From Eustoma russellianum (taxonomy: Eukaryota > Streptophyta > Magnoliopsida > Gentianales > Gentianaceae): a stretch of 64,000 nt of DNA. This document shows positions 34,292 to 46,659 of the stretch, piece after piece. Position 1 is the stretch's first letter, and each line of letters opens with the position of its first letter. The stretch is from the NCBI GenBank assembly GCA_036186865.1, contig AP025057.1:21033659-21097658 (forward strand). The letters are read 5' to 3'. Below the pieces are notes generated by a model. It was not told the origin of the DNA, ran no database searches, and worked only from the letters and a program-made list of their open reading frames with translations. The position numbers and the translations under genes were made by a program.

Positions 34292-37104
34292 AATAAGTTT
34301 CGTCCTCGAAACTTGCGTATGACTTGATCCATGACTTAGTTTAGTTCTATTTGATCTATTCTCCTAGATAGTGACCTTACTAAACCTGCATTGCGTATTT
34401 CGATACATTAACCATTATGCTTCTTTATCATAGGCTAAGTCCTTAGAAAATCATTCTTTGTACACCTATAAGATAATTTCTAAGTCCATTGTTCCCCGCT
34501 TACTAAAATCATTACCTTACTCTATCTATATTTACCAAATACATTTTAAGGATATTGTCATCATACTAATGGTCACATAACCCAGTCGTCAGTCGCTATC
34601 GTACTTATACATGTAGTCATCTGCAGCACTCTAAGATCCGTTCTTAGGTGTACCATCATCTTTAAATTAATTATCTATAATTACAACTTATAAACCTCCA
34701 CTTACATCACTTGATGTGTGTCATTCAACTTTTCGCGATCTACAATTTCGTATTCTTAATTTATCAATTATGATTCATCTCCTAGTACACAACCATCTAT
34801 AATATCCATCAAGTCTTCCAATGTATTAATCATTTCACCTCATAAATATAGAATCAAGTCCTCAAAATCAATTCTTATATACTTACGAACTAGATCTATG
34901 ATCATGTCCTTACTCTTCTCAGAAACATCATCAATAACCTATCATACGAAGTATGTATATGGACATATTTTTCTTAATTTCAAGAAAAGTAACTTGTGTA
35001 GCCATATTTTGGAATATAGATTAACTGTTTAAAATAGTATACATTTTAATTTTTTTGTAACACAATAACCAAGGTATTATGTATATATGTTTTCACAAGC
35101 GGTGTCATACATGACCTCTTTTAAAACACTGGTATAATTGGTTCTCAAAAGTATTACGATTTAAAACCACTTTAAAACAATTGAGACACAACAATTGTAG
35201 GATTTCTTTTTACAAAACGACTTGAACGCGGTGTCTTTTTCTTTCAACGATATATATATATTTTGAAAGCTATGTTTTGTTTCGCAGGATAAAGCGATCG
35301 GAAATTCAGCAAATATAAAGCTTTATAGAACAATTTTGAATACGATACCTCTTTTCTTCAAAAATAAGTACATATGTTTTGAAACTATTTCTGCTTCGCA
35401 AAATTAAACAAGTTCATCTCAAGCAGATAAATATATTCAAAAGCATTTAATGGTAAAATGCTTGCAATATCGATAGTTGTCAGATAAAATTATTTTAGCA
35501 AAATCGATATAGCTAAACAAAAGTTTGAGAAATAGTATAAGAACTATATAAACAAACTGCTGTTCGGAAACATCATTATTTTAAAATATATCAGTTTTTT
35601 CAAGGGTAATCGAAATTCCGTTAGGTTGCTATATGAATTCGTAAGAGAATAGAGCCTTGTAAAGTAATATACTATATAAAAAGAGAATGACAGTAGTCGG
35701 AGTGTTTAGAAGAAAAATATTTGAAATACCTTTGAATATAGAGTGTATTTTAGTATACGTGCTTATATGAAAATAGCTAGCTACTTGAAAAATTATAGTC
35801 CAATGCTTCGTATGAATTTTCTAAGTCACCCCTTATTGTCAATGAAAAATCCGCCTACGTACTGTCAAATCCTAGCATGACACACTAAATATTGATCGAC
35901 TTAGGACATTCTAATTCACCATGCTTCCGCGCGCCACACTGATCTACGGTACTTCTTCACTTGGTTATTTCAACCGCTAGTTCTAATTTAGTTAGATCTC
36001 ACCTGAAAAGCACACACTACTTGTTCATACTTACTCTATTTCAATTCAAAGCCTACTCGATACATTAGTACTTACGTGTTTTTAGGGATCAACACTAAAC
36101 CTAGACTGAAATCAATTGTCAATCCACTGTACTCATTTTAGTAGTGCTCATTTATCCCTGTCAATTGATATCCCTAATAAGACTAATATCTTCGGCTTAT
36201 TTGATATTCTAAATTTAGCATCTTAATCATAACTATAAACCCCTTTCTACGGTATTCTTGCTAAATTCTACTTATCATAATGCTAATAAATCGTTTCTTA
36301 GTTATCATCATTTTACTAAAAATCATTTCTTAAGAACTACGATCCCAACTTAGATCTAGTCGTGTTACGACACTACTGTCGAGGTAGAGGCGCAAACCCG
36401 CTTCATTTATCATAATGGTACCAGGTTTGCAGGAGTCGGATCCAAGGAATTATGCAAATGGTTATAGTCAGCACTAAGACAAATAATTAGAGTCGACTGG
36501 AGTGCCCTAGGTATACGTGGGCATATCCCTTATCCGATCGTCACTAAAGTCTAATATCATGACTTATTTCTAGAATCGATACTTGGTATCATCATTTCTT
36601 ACGTCTAAAATCATTACTTATTTCTAAGTTCAATGTTTATAATCACAGCTTATGACTAAGATCAGTGCTTATGTTCAAATCATCACCTGATGTTCAGATC
36701 ACCACTTATGTCTAAGATCACTTTTTATTTCCAAGTCATATTTGTTATATAATCAGCGTTTATGACTAAAATCAATGCTTACGACTAAAAATCGATACTT
36801 ATGTCTAAGATGTGACTTATGTGCAAAATCGTAACTTAATTTCTAAGATCATAGCCTAAATCTATGCTCCCGCTGTGGATCTAGAGCCATGCTCTAAAAG
36901 ATCACACTGTCGAACACGCAGTACCTCTTAAAATTATTCCAAAATTAGATCCAAGTGATTGGTGGTGTCAGTTGTGTTGCGCTGCACCATCACTGCTTCG
37001 CATCTCCTTGTCAACGAATCTCAGGTCCGAGTGAGGTGGTGGTGGAGGCGGTGCATGCTAGTTCAGCAGCTGGTGCTACGGTGCTAAGGTGTTGGTCATG
37101 GTGA
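34292..37104 (-). other. Non-coding interior of element E
   Basis: No open frame of note on either strand and no pol motif found. It is AT-rich with short scattered repeats; see the motif array at 36545-36862. Confidence 0.7.
36545..36862. repeat. Degenerate array of ATCA-NNN-CTTATG-N-CTAAG units
   Basis: Roughly a dozen imperfect copies of a 20-25-bp unit, for example near 36647, 36702 and 36800, run in the same direction inside element E. It looks like a decayed minisatellite. Confidence 0.65.
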
Positions 37105-37191
37105 CTATGACATCTTCAAGTGCTTGGGGATGATCCCCTGATTCTGGTGGTTCTCACCACCATTTCCAGCTGGCTCAAGTCGCGGAGGCAT
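37105..37191 (-). pseudogene. Vestigial gag start in element E
   Basis: From an ATG at 37191 the minus strand reads MPPRLEPAGNGGENHQNQ and stops after 28 codons at 37107-37105. The basic MPPR start about 270 bp inside the primer-binding site is typical of gypsy gag. Further stops follow, so this is a remnant. It is the only sign of which class E derives from. Confidence 0.45.
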
Positions 37192-37447
37192 TTTTGTAAT
37201 TCATGAAAAGAAATCGGATCAGTCAATAGCGAGTTAAGAGGGTTGGACCCGGGGTAAAATGATAATTAGACAGGAAAAGCTCACCATCGGCACACACCTC
37301 CCATAACCCGATCGTAGCCTAAGTCTAAAATCATCTCTTAAGTCTTCTTTATTTATTAGGGGTAAAATCGTCCTTTTACAAAAGATAGTAACTTATGTCT
37401 AGGTGATCTAATTAATCCTGCATTTTCGAGGCGGATCTGAAGCCTAG

Positions 37448-37459
37448 GCTCTGATACCA
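37448..37459 (-). other. Primer-binding site of element E
   Basis: A perfect TGGTATCAGAGC on the minus strand, complementary to initiator tRNA-Met, two bases from the 5' LTR. Confidence 0.9.
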
Positions 37460-39258
37460 CCTGTAGCGCCCCGCTCTCGAGTCCTAACATCGGGAACAGC
37501 GCATCCGCCGTATCTCTCTAAGGAGAATACAAGGCGTCGAATCAATCTATTACATGTCAGAAACGACGTAGAAGTTTTTTCTCGCGGAAACGTAAATCGT
37601 AACTTAAATTAAACTCCAATAATCGTCGTTACATTACTGAATAAAAATCTTGATATCGAAAGTAATAAAGAAGTCTGTTAAATTCCCCAAAAGATAACTA
37701 CGAAAAATCAGCTGCAGAGTTCTCCTCGTATCCTAGCTGCAGCTATCAACCAGCCCACTCAGCTATGTCCGACCCGTCCTCAACAAAGATGTGCTCGTAG
37801 TTCTCATCCGGCTCACCTGAGAAGTAGGGGTGAGTGACAGAAATCACCCAGTAGATGCCCGCCTCAAACCAATACAAAACGTGCATACCGAAATGATATA
37901 GCCACATAGCACATAAATATAAGATAAAATTACATAGCACATGAATATATGATAACATGCATAAGATGAAGTAAATGCAGTAAGTAAAGCACTCCATGTA
38001 AAATGCGCAAGTACGTGATGCATGCTCAATCAACGTATCACACGCAACAAAGTCATGTCACACAGAATGCCGATATCTATACCGTGCAATGCATGAACCC
38101 GGGTCCTACTGAGTGGCTGCAGGTCGTACACCCCACAGTCACCATACTGAGTGTGCGTGGCCGCGCCACTGCACACCATCCTGAGTGTCGTGGCCCCGCC
38201 ACCGTACACCATCCTGAGCGCCTGTGACACGTACGTCACGACCCACCATCATGCAATGCACGTGCCATGAATGCAAAAACACAATCGCCTGAGGCCCCTG
38301 GCCCATCCTCACCATCCTCCGGCACTCAATATTTGGCTTTGTGAAATTTTTGAATATTGGAAAGTTGTTATTTATCGCCACCCTTATTTTTCCTTAACTT
38401 GTATTAGTTTACTAGAATTTTCTACTAATTTCCCCTATGTTTCCCTTACTTAATTCTATTTATTACTATTAATTTTTTTAATTACTTAAATTTACCAAAC
38501 TTCAGAAATTAAGTGAAAATAATTTAATTTTAACCTTTTATATTTCCTTGAATTTATTTGAATTCTTATTGGTATTTAATTATATTTTCCTGGCCTGATT
38601 CGCCACGCCCGATACTTTTTTTTGAGAGGTTAATGGGCCGCCTTCGGTCCGACCCGCTGGCCAGCTGACCCGGTCCGTTGGCCGACCTGTTCTCTGCTTT
38701 AATTAATTAAATAATTTATTTATTTAATTGGATGTTCCACCAGTCGCAAAACGAGCTGTGATTTGTTTTTCGATCCCAACCTCCATTTTCTCCTATTTTC
38801 AGTCTATAGGAACCTATTCTAAGGCCAAAACACAACTTCTTAAAGGCTCCTAATGTAAAAGTTCCCCCTTTCCCCATTTTTTAAGGATATTTTTGTTTTC
38901 GATTCAATCATACCACCAATTTCACACACACATACACGCACATAGCAGCCATAAACAATATATCTCATGCTTTCCAACGTATACAAAATTTACAACTTAA
39001 ACAAATAAAAACAACGAAACAAAATTTACAACTGAAACAACTAAAACATCGAAACACATTAGTATACCATCAAAGCATGCATGAATCATACCCGTTTGAG
39101 GGGGAAGAGGCACCTACCTTTTTGACGAATTAACTTCCTTCTCCTTTAGGCTCGAATCTAAACAATTGTAGTATAAACATCAATACCTAATAATAAAGGT
39201 TAATTTTACTTAAAATAATTAGTTCACATCTCTCTATTTTTTTCTATTTGTTGTACCA

Positions 39259-39264
<6 letters not shown>

Positions 39265-39306
<42 letters not shown>
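39265..39306. repeat. (AC)21 microsatellite in LTR
   Basis: The matching place in the sister LTR (33076-33105) holds a shorter TA run followed by a short CA run. Confidence 0.95.
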
Positions 39307-39308
<2 letters not shown>

Positions 39309-39372
39309 AATAGAACATATTAATTGACATCTTTCGAAATATATATATACCTTTGAATACATCAACATATAA

Positions 39373-39412
<40 letters not shown>

Positions 39413-39813
39413 CATATTAATTTATATATTTAAACTAGGCAATCCAACATATATATCCTTAAAGAAATGACGGCCAGAGTCCAAAAATAATCGGACCTTA
39501 TATTTTATTTTACATAGAATTACCATATGATATGTATATTAGCTTTGGTTCTCAACATTACAATGAGCACTGACGAAAGGAACCTTTTTCTTTCTTTTTT
39601 TTTCCCATTTCTGCATATTCGTTTTAGCACACTAACGCCATGCATTCTTTTTTTCAGTTTTTCTTTTCCTCTTTCGTTTATGCAAATATATATTAACACC
39701 ATGAAGATTTCCTCACTTACACAATTTCGGCAGCAACCAACGCACAAACAAAGAACATCAATTTAATTTGACATGTGCATACATATATATATTTCCGTGG
39801 CACATATATAAAC

Positions 39814-39814
<1 letters not shown>

Positions 39815-39885
<71 letters not shown>
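39815..39885. repeat. (TA)n microsatellite in LTR, 71 bp
   Basis: The sister LTR has only 19 bp of TA here (33604-33622). Confidence 0.95.
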
Positions 39886-39888
<3 letters not shown>

Positions 39889-40539
39889 CGGCACATAATT
39901 ACATCGAGTACGTATATATATTCAACAATCTATGCAATCACAAATACGTATGCATCATTCAATTTGATATGAAAATAGCATAATAACGTTAGAAAATCAT
40001 AGCAAATATAGCAAGGATACTTGCCTGGATTATACGCGATATACAAAGAATCGGAGTTGAACCGGACCAAAAATTACTCCTTTATGCTCTTTTAGGCTAG
40101 CGGCACAATTGCTATGAATTGGAGAGAATAAAATGCTGCTTGTTGAATTATAAAGGATGAAGAAAGTGAATGTTGGGGGAATAAATGGGTGGCTGCCCTT
40201 CTTCCTTTCTCGCTGGCAGCATGATGTTGAAATTGAAGAATATAGGGCCGGCTGGAGGCTGAGTCTTTTAGGTGTTGCCCTTTTTTTTCAATGTGAAGAT
40301 TGAAGAATTTAATTTTGGGAGAATAGGGTGGCGGCAGATAGGGTTTTTGGGTGGGGGAGGTTATGGTTTGTTTCTTATAAATAGATAGGTATGAATTTGA
40401 TATAAAGGTGGTTAGGATTTTATTTCCTAAATCACATCCAAAATCAAATATTATCTTCCTATTTCGAATTACTCAAATTTGAGATAATCACCATATTTTG
40501 TTATTATCCTTTTTTTCCACAAAACTTCCGGACATAACA

Positions 40540-40763
40540 CTAAACTTCTTCATTCTCTTCTTTTTGAGAGCCAAGGATCGTCATATTGGCTCATTCCATG
40601 TTATATATATCATTATAATCACAAATCTTGATTCTAAGACTTTCTTTATCCGCCTGCACCATTCTCATGCACTTATCATTTAGTTCCCTCTCAAAACTGC
40701 ATGGTTTCTTGTAAGATGAGCAATGTTAGGCACTAGCTGAAATACGACTATAGAAGTACATAA
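40540..40763 (-). pseudogene. Coding-like fragment of the unidentified gene, middle
   Basis: Between elements E and G the minus strand has an open stretch of charged residues including KCMRMVQADKESLRIKICD, then a TGA and ILGSQKEENEEV. It may be a coiled-coil exon. The frame does not match the 3' piece at 31174 without a shift, so the gene is decayed or spliced. Product unknown. Confidence 0.35.
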
Positions 40764-41187
40764 TGTAAGCAATAATTCTTTAGGATGTAGAAATATATGT
40801 CTTCACATATGTTATCATTTCACAATGACTCAAAGATGATGATTAGAGAAAGCTTACCTTTTTCCATAGTTTGGTGAGTGGAAGCGTCTTTGATGAACGG
40901 AAGCACTAGTTTTGATGTAGACAATCACAACCTTGAATGTATGTTTCTCTCCAATAACCCTCACTTTAATGTTTACTTTAATCAATAAGTAAAACCGAAA
41001 ATGACCTGGGTCAAAAGAGAACATTCATCCATATTTATAGGCAACCTAGAGGTATGTTCATCATAACCTTTGGAATAACACCCTTTGATAAATAGACATG
41101 TTCCTTTAATGAAGAATTGTGTCTCGAAGACTTAAAATCATAACCCTTAATCATATAGCAGTTATTCACAAGTGATAGAATCTTACA
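40764..41187 (-). repeat. 3' LTR of element G
   Basis: Bounded by TGTAAGC and TCTTACA. The next bases (41188-41196) read GTGGGAGAA on the minus strand, a short polypurine tract. Confidence 0.85.
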
Positions 41188-41299
41188 TTCTCCCACTTGT
41201 TCCTTGTGATATCTTATATGATTTGTAAAACCATAATGTGCACTTTAGTATATAATTAAATTATTTAACCATAATATTGATTTCTTGTAATATTGTAAG

Positions 41300-44200
41300 T
41301 AAAGTCTGATGTGAGTTACGACGGTTGTAAATCATCCATTTTGATAAACTTTCTTTCATTGTACTACATCAATACACTTGTCCTTATTTGAATCTTTAAT
41401 GAAATGTAAGGTACAACCTTAATAAACATTTATTTCTGTAACATAATTCTAACACACTCATGTATATAGCATAATCAGAAACAAGACATATCAGAAACAA
41501 ATAACTTTTATTAAGCTCAGAGTGTCAATACATTAATACAATCATATCATTCATGATGTCTAACATTACCCATACCTTCAACATGCTCATGAAATGCCTT
41601 TGGTGGAAATCCTTTCATTAACGGATCTGCTACCATAAGACCTGTGCTAATAAGCTCAGTTGACACTTTTTATTTCTGAACTTCTTCCTTAACAACAAAG
41701 TACTTTATCTTTGTATGCTAGCACCATTAGAGTACTTTTCGTTTTTAGAAAAGAAGATCGATGAGTCATTGTCCCAATAAATTTTCAGCGGCCTAGCTAT
41801 ACTGTCAATAATCATAAACCCTGAAATAAAGTTCTGCATCCATAAACCTTGAATATTGGCTTCAAAACATGCCACAAACATAGCCTCCATGGTAGAAGCA
41901 GCAATGACAGACTGCTTCGCACTTTTCTACGAGATTTCCCCTCCAGCTAATTAGAACAAATAGCCAAATGTTGGTTTTTTTGAATCAACACATCTCACAT
42001 AATCTGAATCTGAATATCCAATTACTTCTAATTGATCCATTCTCCTATAAGTGATCATGTAGTCCTTAGTTCCTTGCAAGTATCTGAGAACTTTCTTTGC
42101 AGCCTCCCAATGGTCCATCTCAGTATTGCTTTAATATATGCCTAACATTCTGGCCGCAAAGCTGATATCTTGTCAGATACAAGTCTGAGCATATATTAAA
42201 CTCCCAACGATTGATGCCTAAGGAATATTTTTTATCTTTTCTCTTTCCAATTAACTTTGCATACATTGTTTTAAACTAAACTTGTCCACTTTATGAATTG
42301 GAACTATTCTTGCTGAACATTTCTCTATATTAAATCTCTCAAGAACTTTATTGATATAGGCCTTTTGAATTAACCCTAATACTCTTTGTGATTTATTATG
42401 GAAAATTCAATTTCGATCACTTTAGTCGCTTCTCCCATATTTTTCATTTAAAAATTTCTGGAGAGAAATTGCTTAATCATGTATAATAGACCAATATCAT
42501 TATTGGCAAGCAAAATTTCATCTTACGTATAAGATTAGGAAAATAACTCTCTCACTGACCTTCATATATATACACCGATCAACGGTGTTTCTTTAAAAAT
42601 AAACGCGATCATAGTGTTATTGAATTTTAAATACCACTGTCATGAAGCTTGTTTAAGTCCATGTATTGACTTCTTTAATTTACACATCATATGTTACTTT
42701 CTTTCAATGGAAAAAACCTTCCGGTTGATCCAAGAAAGGCAGTTTTGGCATACATTTGATGTAACTCTAAGTTGTAATGAGCTACTAAGGCCATAACAAT
42801 TCTAAGTAAATCTTTCTTGGACACCGGTGAAAATGTCTCTTTATAATCAATGCCTTCCTTCTGAGTAAAACCTTTAGCAACAAGTCCATCTTTATATATC
42901 TCGATATTACCTTTAAAGTCTTGTTTTGTCTTAAAGACCCATTTGCAACAAACTCTCTTGCAACCTTTAGTTAATTTGACAAGAGCCCAGGCTTGGTTTT
43001 GATCCATAGATTTTAACTCATCTTTCACATCATCGATCCGTTCACTAGAATGATCACATTCAATGGCCTGCTTAAATGAAACTGGATCATCATTAATGAT
43101 CATGTCAATTTCTGATTCTTGTAGATAAGCCGCATACTCATCAGAAATTGTGGTTCTTCTATTATATGATCATTGTTGACACTTTCATTATGAACTACTT
43201 GATCATCAACATGTTGTTCTTGACTGTTATCTTTTTCTATAATAGTTTTAGGAACAACCTCTTTAATGTTAATGTTACGTAGTTCATCACTCCCACTAGT
43301 TTTACCATTTTCGATGAATCTAGCATTTCCAGTCCCAATAATTCTCGTACAATGATTAGGATTATAAAACATATATCCTTTGGACTTCTACAGATATCCA
43401 ATGAAAAAACCACAGATCGTTCTGATATCTGATTCCGCTTCATATGGATAATTAATCCTTATTTCTGCTGAGCAACCTCATACATGTAGATGTTTTAAAC
43501 TAAGTCTCCTTTCAGTCCACAACTCACAAGGAGTTTTAGGAACTGCCTTACTAGAAACCCTGAGCAATAAATTCATCGCAGTTTTTAAGGAATACATCCA
43601 TGAGGATAAAGGCAAATTAGAATGACTTAGCATAACCTAACCATTTCCAAGAGGATACGATTATGCCTTCCTATCACACTATTTTGTTTTGGTGTTCGTG
43701 TTATTGTATAGCACAGATACCAATCTTTTTAAGGAACTTAGAAAATGGACCAGGATTTCGTCCTAATTCATTATGTTTTCTATAATATTTACCACCTCTA
43801 TCAGATCTGATAATTTTTACATTTCTATCTAATTGTTTCTTAGCCTTATTAATGTTGATTTTAAGTGCATCTACAGATTGAGACTTTTTGTGTAATAGAC
43901 ATACATAGCTATAACGTGCAAAATCATCAATAAAGGTGATAGAACATCAAACGATCCACCTATGTCAGTATGCATTGTTTCAAGAAGCTTTGTGCTTCTT
44001 GCGGTGGCATTTTTTGAAGTATGCTTTGTTTATTGCCCTTTTAATACAATCAATGCATACTCCAAGATCCGTAAAATCCAAGTTAGGAAGAATACCTTCT
44101 TTTACTAATCCTTCCATCCTTTCCTTTCATAATAACCTAAACGTTTATGCCATTCATATTGTGCAAGCATAATTCTCTTCTATAAAACTATGTTTCATGC

Positions 44201-44807
44201 CAACTTTATGATGCATTGTCATTAAGGTCTCATCAGAAGAAATTTTAAGATTAATTTTTTAGAGACCATTACATAGGATTCCAGAACCAATAATTTTGTT
44301 GTTCTTTAACAAACTAAAACATCTTAAACCAAACATAACATTAAATCCCATTTTATCTAGCTTTGGTAATGAAACTGGATTATGGAAAAAACTCGGTGCA
44401 TATAGAGTTTGATATACATACAGACAATGTCTAGTCTCCAATATAAGACGATAAGTGTCAATTCCTTCCACTGGAGCTTTGTCTCTATTTTCCATGTATA
44501 GAAACTTATTTCTTATGCTTTGGATCGAAAAGAATTCCTGCATCGAGTCAGAAATATGACTAGTAGAACCAGAGTCAATCCACCATGTACTAATAGGAAC
44601 TTCAGTAAAGCGTGACTCAAAAAATACAACAAAAATTGGATTACCTTTCTTTTCAAACCATGCTTTACGTTTCATGAATTCATTCTTGTAATTTCTTGGT
44701 TTATGATAGAAATGACAAATGCCTTTCTTACGTCCTTTTTTATGGATTTGAGAAGAAGACTCATTCAGATTGTACGAATCCCTTTTCTTCTTCTTCTTTC
44801 TTTTCAT
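41300..44807 (-). pseudogene. Element G pol (protease, integrase, RT, RNase H)
   Basis: At 44807 the frame opens with a basic tail and a ruined zinc knuckle (CHFYHKPRNYKNEF, only the first Cys left). The protease DSG motif (WWIDSGSTSHI) is near 44590-44560. Integrase at 44250-43450 is badly broken. RT is clear at 43050-42690 (CKWVFKTKQD, LVAKGFTQKEGIDY, then LELHQM). RNase H homology (ACFEANIQGLWMQNFISG, then KNEKYSNGA) is at 41890-41705. Stops and shifts occur in every domain, and I could not find a clean YVDD motif. It was once the enzyme part of the G polyprotein. Confidence 0.8.
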
Positions 44808-44813
44808 CCTCTC

Positions 44814-45437
44814 TCATGCTTCTTGATACTTTGCGAGATGAACAAAATGAGTCCTTTGATTCTTTAATCTTTTCTGTTCTTGAATGAACATATTGTTAGA
44901 TTCATTAACACTCCACTTGTTCTTAATAATATTGTAATTCATTTGGAATGGACCATACTCTTCAGAAGGCAAGGAATTAAGGATGAATTGCACCAAAAAG
45001 TACCCATCCATGTTCATTCCCAAGTTCTTTAATTTTGTTGCCAAATTTCTCATTTCAGGAATGTGCTCTTGCATAGTACATGAGCCGTCATATTTCATAG
45101 TAGTCAAACTACTCATTGATGTACCATCAAGTGACTTGTCAGCACTTTGAGAACATTCTTCCACGTTCACCATCAATTCCTTAGCACTTACAATTTTGGG
45201 AAGGGTAGACTTAATGTTGCTTGCAACCACCATTCGCATAAACATTAAACTCAATCAGTTTGATCTTTTCCATTGATGGCTTTTGCTGTCATTGGGATAT
45301 ATTGGGTACGGATGATGATGATGGTTTGATCTTTTCCATGCTCTATAATGGTACTTCTCATCATCAGTGCTCTCATCAGTGATGTCAGCTGGTGTTTCCT
45401 CTTCGAGTGACATCTCCATGTCTAATAAACTGAACAC
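44814..45437 (-). pseudogene. Element G gag, interrupted by a SINE tail
   Basis: The minus-strand frame 45254-44814 is a UBN2-type gag: SADKSLDGTSMSSLTTMKYD, GMNMDGYFLVQFILNSLP and YGPFQMNYNIIKNKWSV are family signatures. Upstream, 45437-45340 is open (EEETPADITDESTDDEKYHY), but a SINE at 45274-45323 separates the two parts. The true start is uncertain. The leader to the LTR (45440-46208) shows no gene. Confidence 0.8.
45274..45323 (+). mobile_element. 50-bp 3' tail of an Au-like SINE
   Basis: GGCTTTTGCTGTCATTGGGA followed by a TATATTG block and (GAT)n matches the 3' end of the SINE at 26945-27113. Perfect 16-bp duplications GTTTGATCTTTTCCAT flank it at 45258-45273 and 45324-45339, which proves a separate, extremely 5'-truncated insertion. 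Confidence 0.85.
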
Positions 45438-45439
45438 AT

Positions 45440-46208
45440 ATCTATAACGTCATTCTTTAAAATTCTATAATTTGAACTTTATCATATTATATAACTTGAT
45501 CACTTTGGTGACTATAAATCATGTAATATGAGAAAACATCTTATATGACATCAACAAAAGATGGAGCAATAATGAAAATGTGAAGTGAACCGATTTAGCA
45601 ATACGCAGGAAAGATCACAATCATTTTCCTAGACAGCTTACTATTCCACGTAAAATCCTAGCCTAAAACGGTAGAGTCACGCACAATCCTGCTTAATTAC
45701 CGACTTTCTAGACAGAAATTACGTGCACGACGTAATTTATCAAAACTTGATTATATCAATTATTCAATATTTGCATCCGCCACAACATTAAGCAGTCAAA
45801 ACCAAATCTTCATTCCACCATTATTTGCTTAAGATAACAAGTTTTGACCTTATCTACCATTAAAGTCCTTTACTTTTAATTGAATGTGATAAGTTTGCGT
45901 ACTTAAGTAAATACAATATCACAAAGCAAGTATAACAAGGTTCATATTAAATACAAAATCAAATTTTAACACCTTCCTCTGAAGAACATTAAACAACCTA
46001 CTAAATAGGTTTCACCGGTTTTCCAAATTAAGATTAACCACGAGAGGCAATTTCTCTAGCAGAACCAACAAATCCCTCAAACGAACATTGGGCGAGGTCC
46101 AAAACGAAAACAGAACAGAAAAATACAATTTTGGTAGTGTTTCGGCAATCAAATCAATTCTATTCTTGTTAACAACAAAAATATGAAAAGCATAAATTTC
46201 TAAACCTC
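45440..46208 (-). other. Leader region of element G
   Basis: AT-rich, with no open frame of note. It lies between the gag start and the primer-binding site and is probably the 5' untranslated leader plus decayed gag. Confidence 0.5.
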
Positions 46209-46220
46209 TCTTTAATACCA
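46209..46220 (-). other. Decayed primer-binding site of element G
   Basis: TGGTATTAAAGA on the minus strand resembles TGGTATCAGAGC with several changes. It is two bases from the 5' LTR. Confidence 0.65.
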
Positions 46221-46222
46221 CG

Positions 46223-46659
46223 TGTAAGCATAATTCTTTAAGATCTAAAAATATATGCTTTCACATGTGCTATCATTTCACAATCACTCAAAGATGATGA
46301 TTTCGGTAAGTGGAAATGTCTTTGTTGAACTGAAACACAAACTTAGATGTAGACAATCTCAATCTTGAATATAGGTTTCTCTCCACTAACCTCACTTTAA
46401 TGTTTATTTTGATAGATAAATAAAGCCAAAAATGACCAGGGTGAAAAGAGAAACTTCATCCATATTCATAGCAACCAAGAGCTATGTCCATCATAACTTT
46501 TGGAATAACATCTATTGATAAATGAACATGTTCCTATAATGAAGAATTATATCTCTTAAACTTAAAAGACATTACCCTTCAAGATAACTCTTCATAAATA
46601 ACAAGTTACGATTTAATTACAATCATATAACAATTATTCACAAGAAACACAACCTTACA
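46223..46659 (-). repeat. 5' LTR of element G
   Basis: The LTR is 437 bp, TGTAAGCATAATTC to CCTTACA, clearly diverged from its partner at 40764-41187. Confidence 0.85.

Larger units (their letters stand above)
31276..40539 (-). mobile_element. Element E: LARD-type LTR retrotransposon with about 3-kb LTRs
   Basis: LTRs at 31276-34276 and 37462-40539, primer-binding site 37448-37459 and polypurine tract 34277-34291 give a 9.26-kb minus-strand element. Perfect CTAAA duplications lie at 31271-31275 and 40540-40544. The 3.2-kb interior has no protease, integrase or RT, only a 29-codon gag-like start at 37191. That is the form of a large retrotransposon derivative, moved by enzymes from another element. 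The LTR terminus GGGGCGCTACA and the gag start hint at a Ty3/gypsy Tekay-like parent, shared with solo LTR D; this is inference. The LTRs differ little outside microsatellites, so the insertion is young. Confidence 0.85.
37462..40539 (-). repeat. 5' LTR of element E
   Basis: The LTR is 3078 bp, near-identical to 31276-34276 by eye except for a few substitutions and expanded microsatellites: (AC)21 at 39265-39306 and about 35 TA units at 39815-39885. Confidence 0.9.
40764..46659 (-). mobile_element. Element G: complete but decayed Ty1/copia (5.9 kb)
   Basis: LTRs of 424 bp (40764-41187) and 437 bp (46223-46659) both begin TGTAAGCA and end CTTACA. They are flanked by perfect CATAA duplications at 40759-40763 and 46660-46664. 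Gag, protease, integrase, RT and RNase H follow in copia order on the minus strand. LTR divergence is obvious by eye and all genes carry several lesions, so this is an old insertion. A 50-bp SINE tail lies in gag. Confidence 0.9.
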
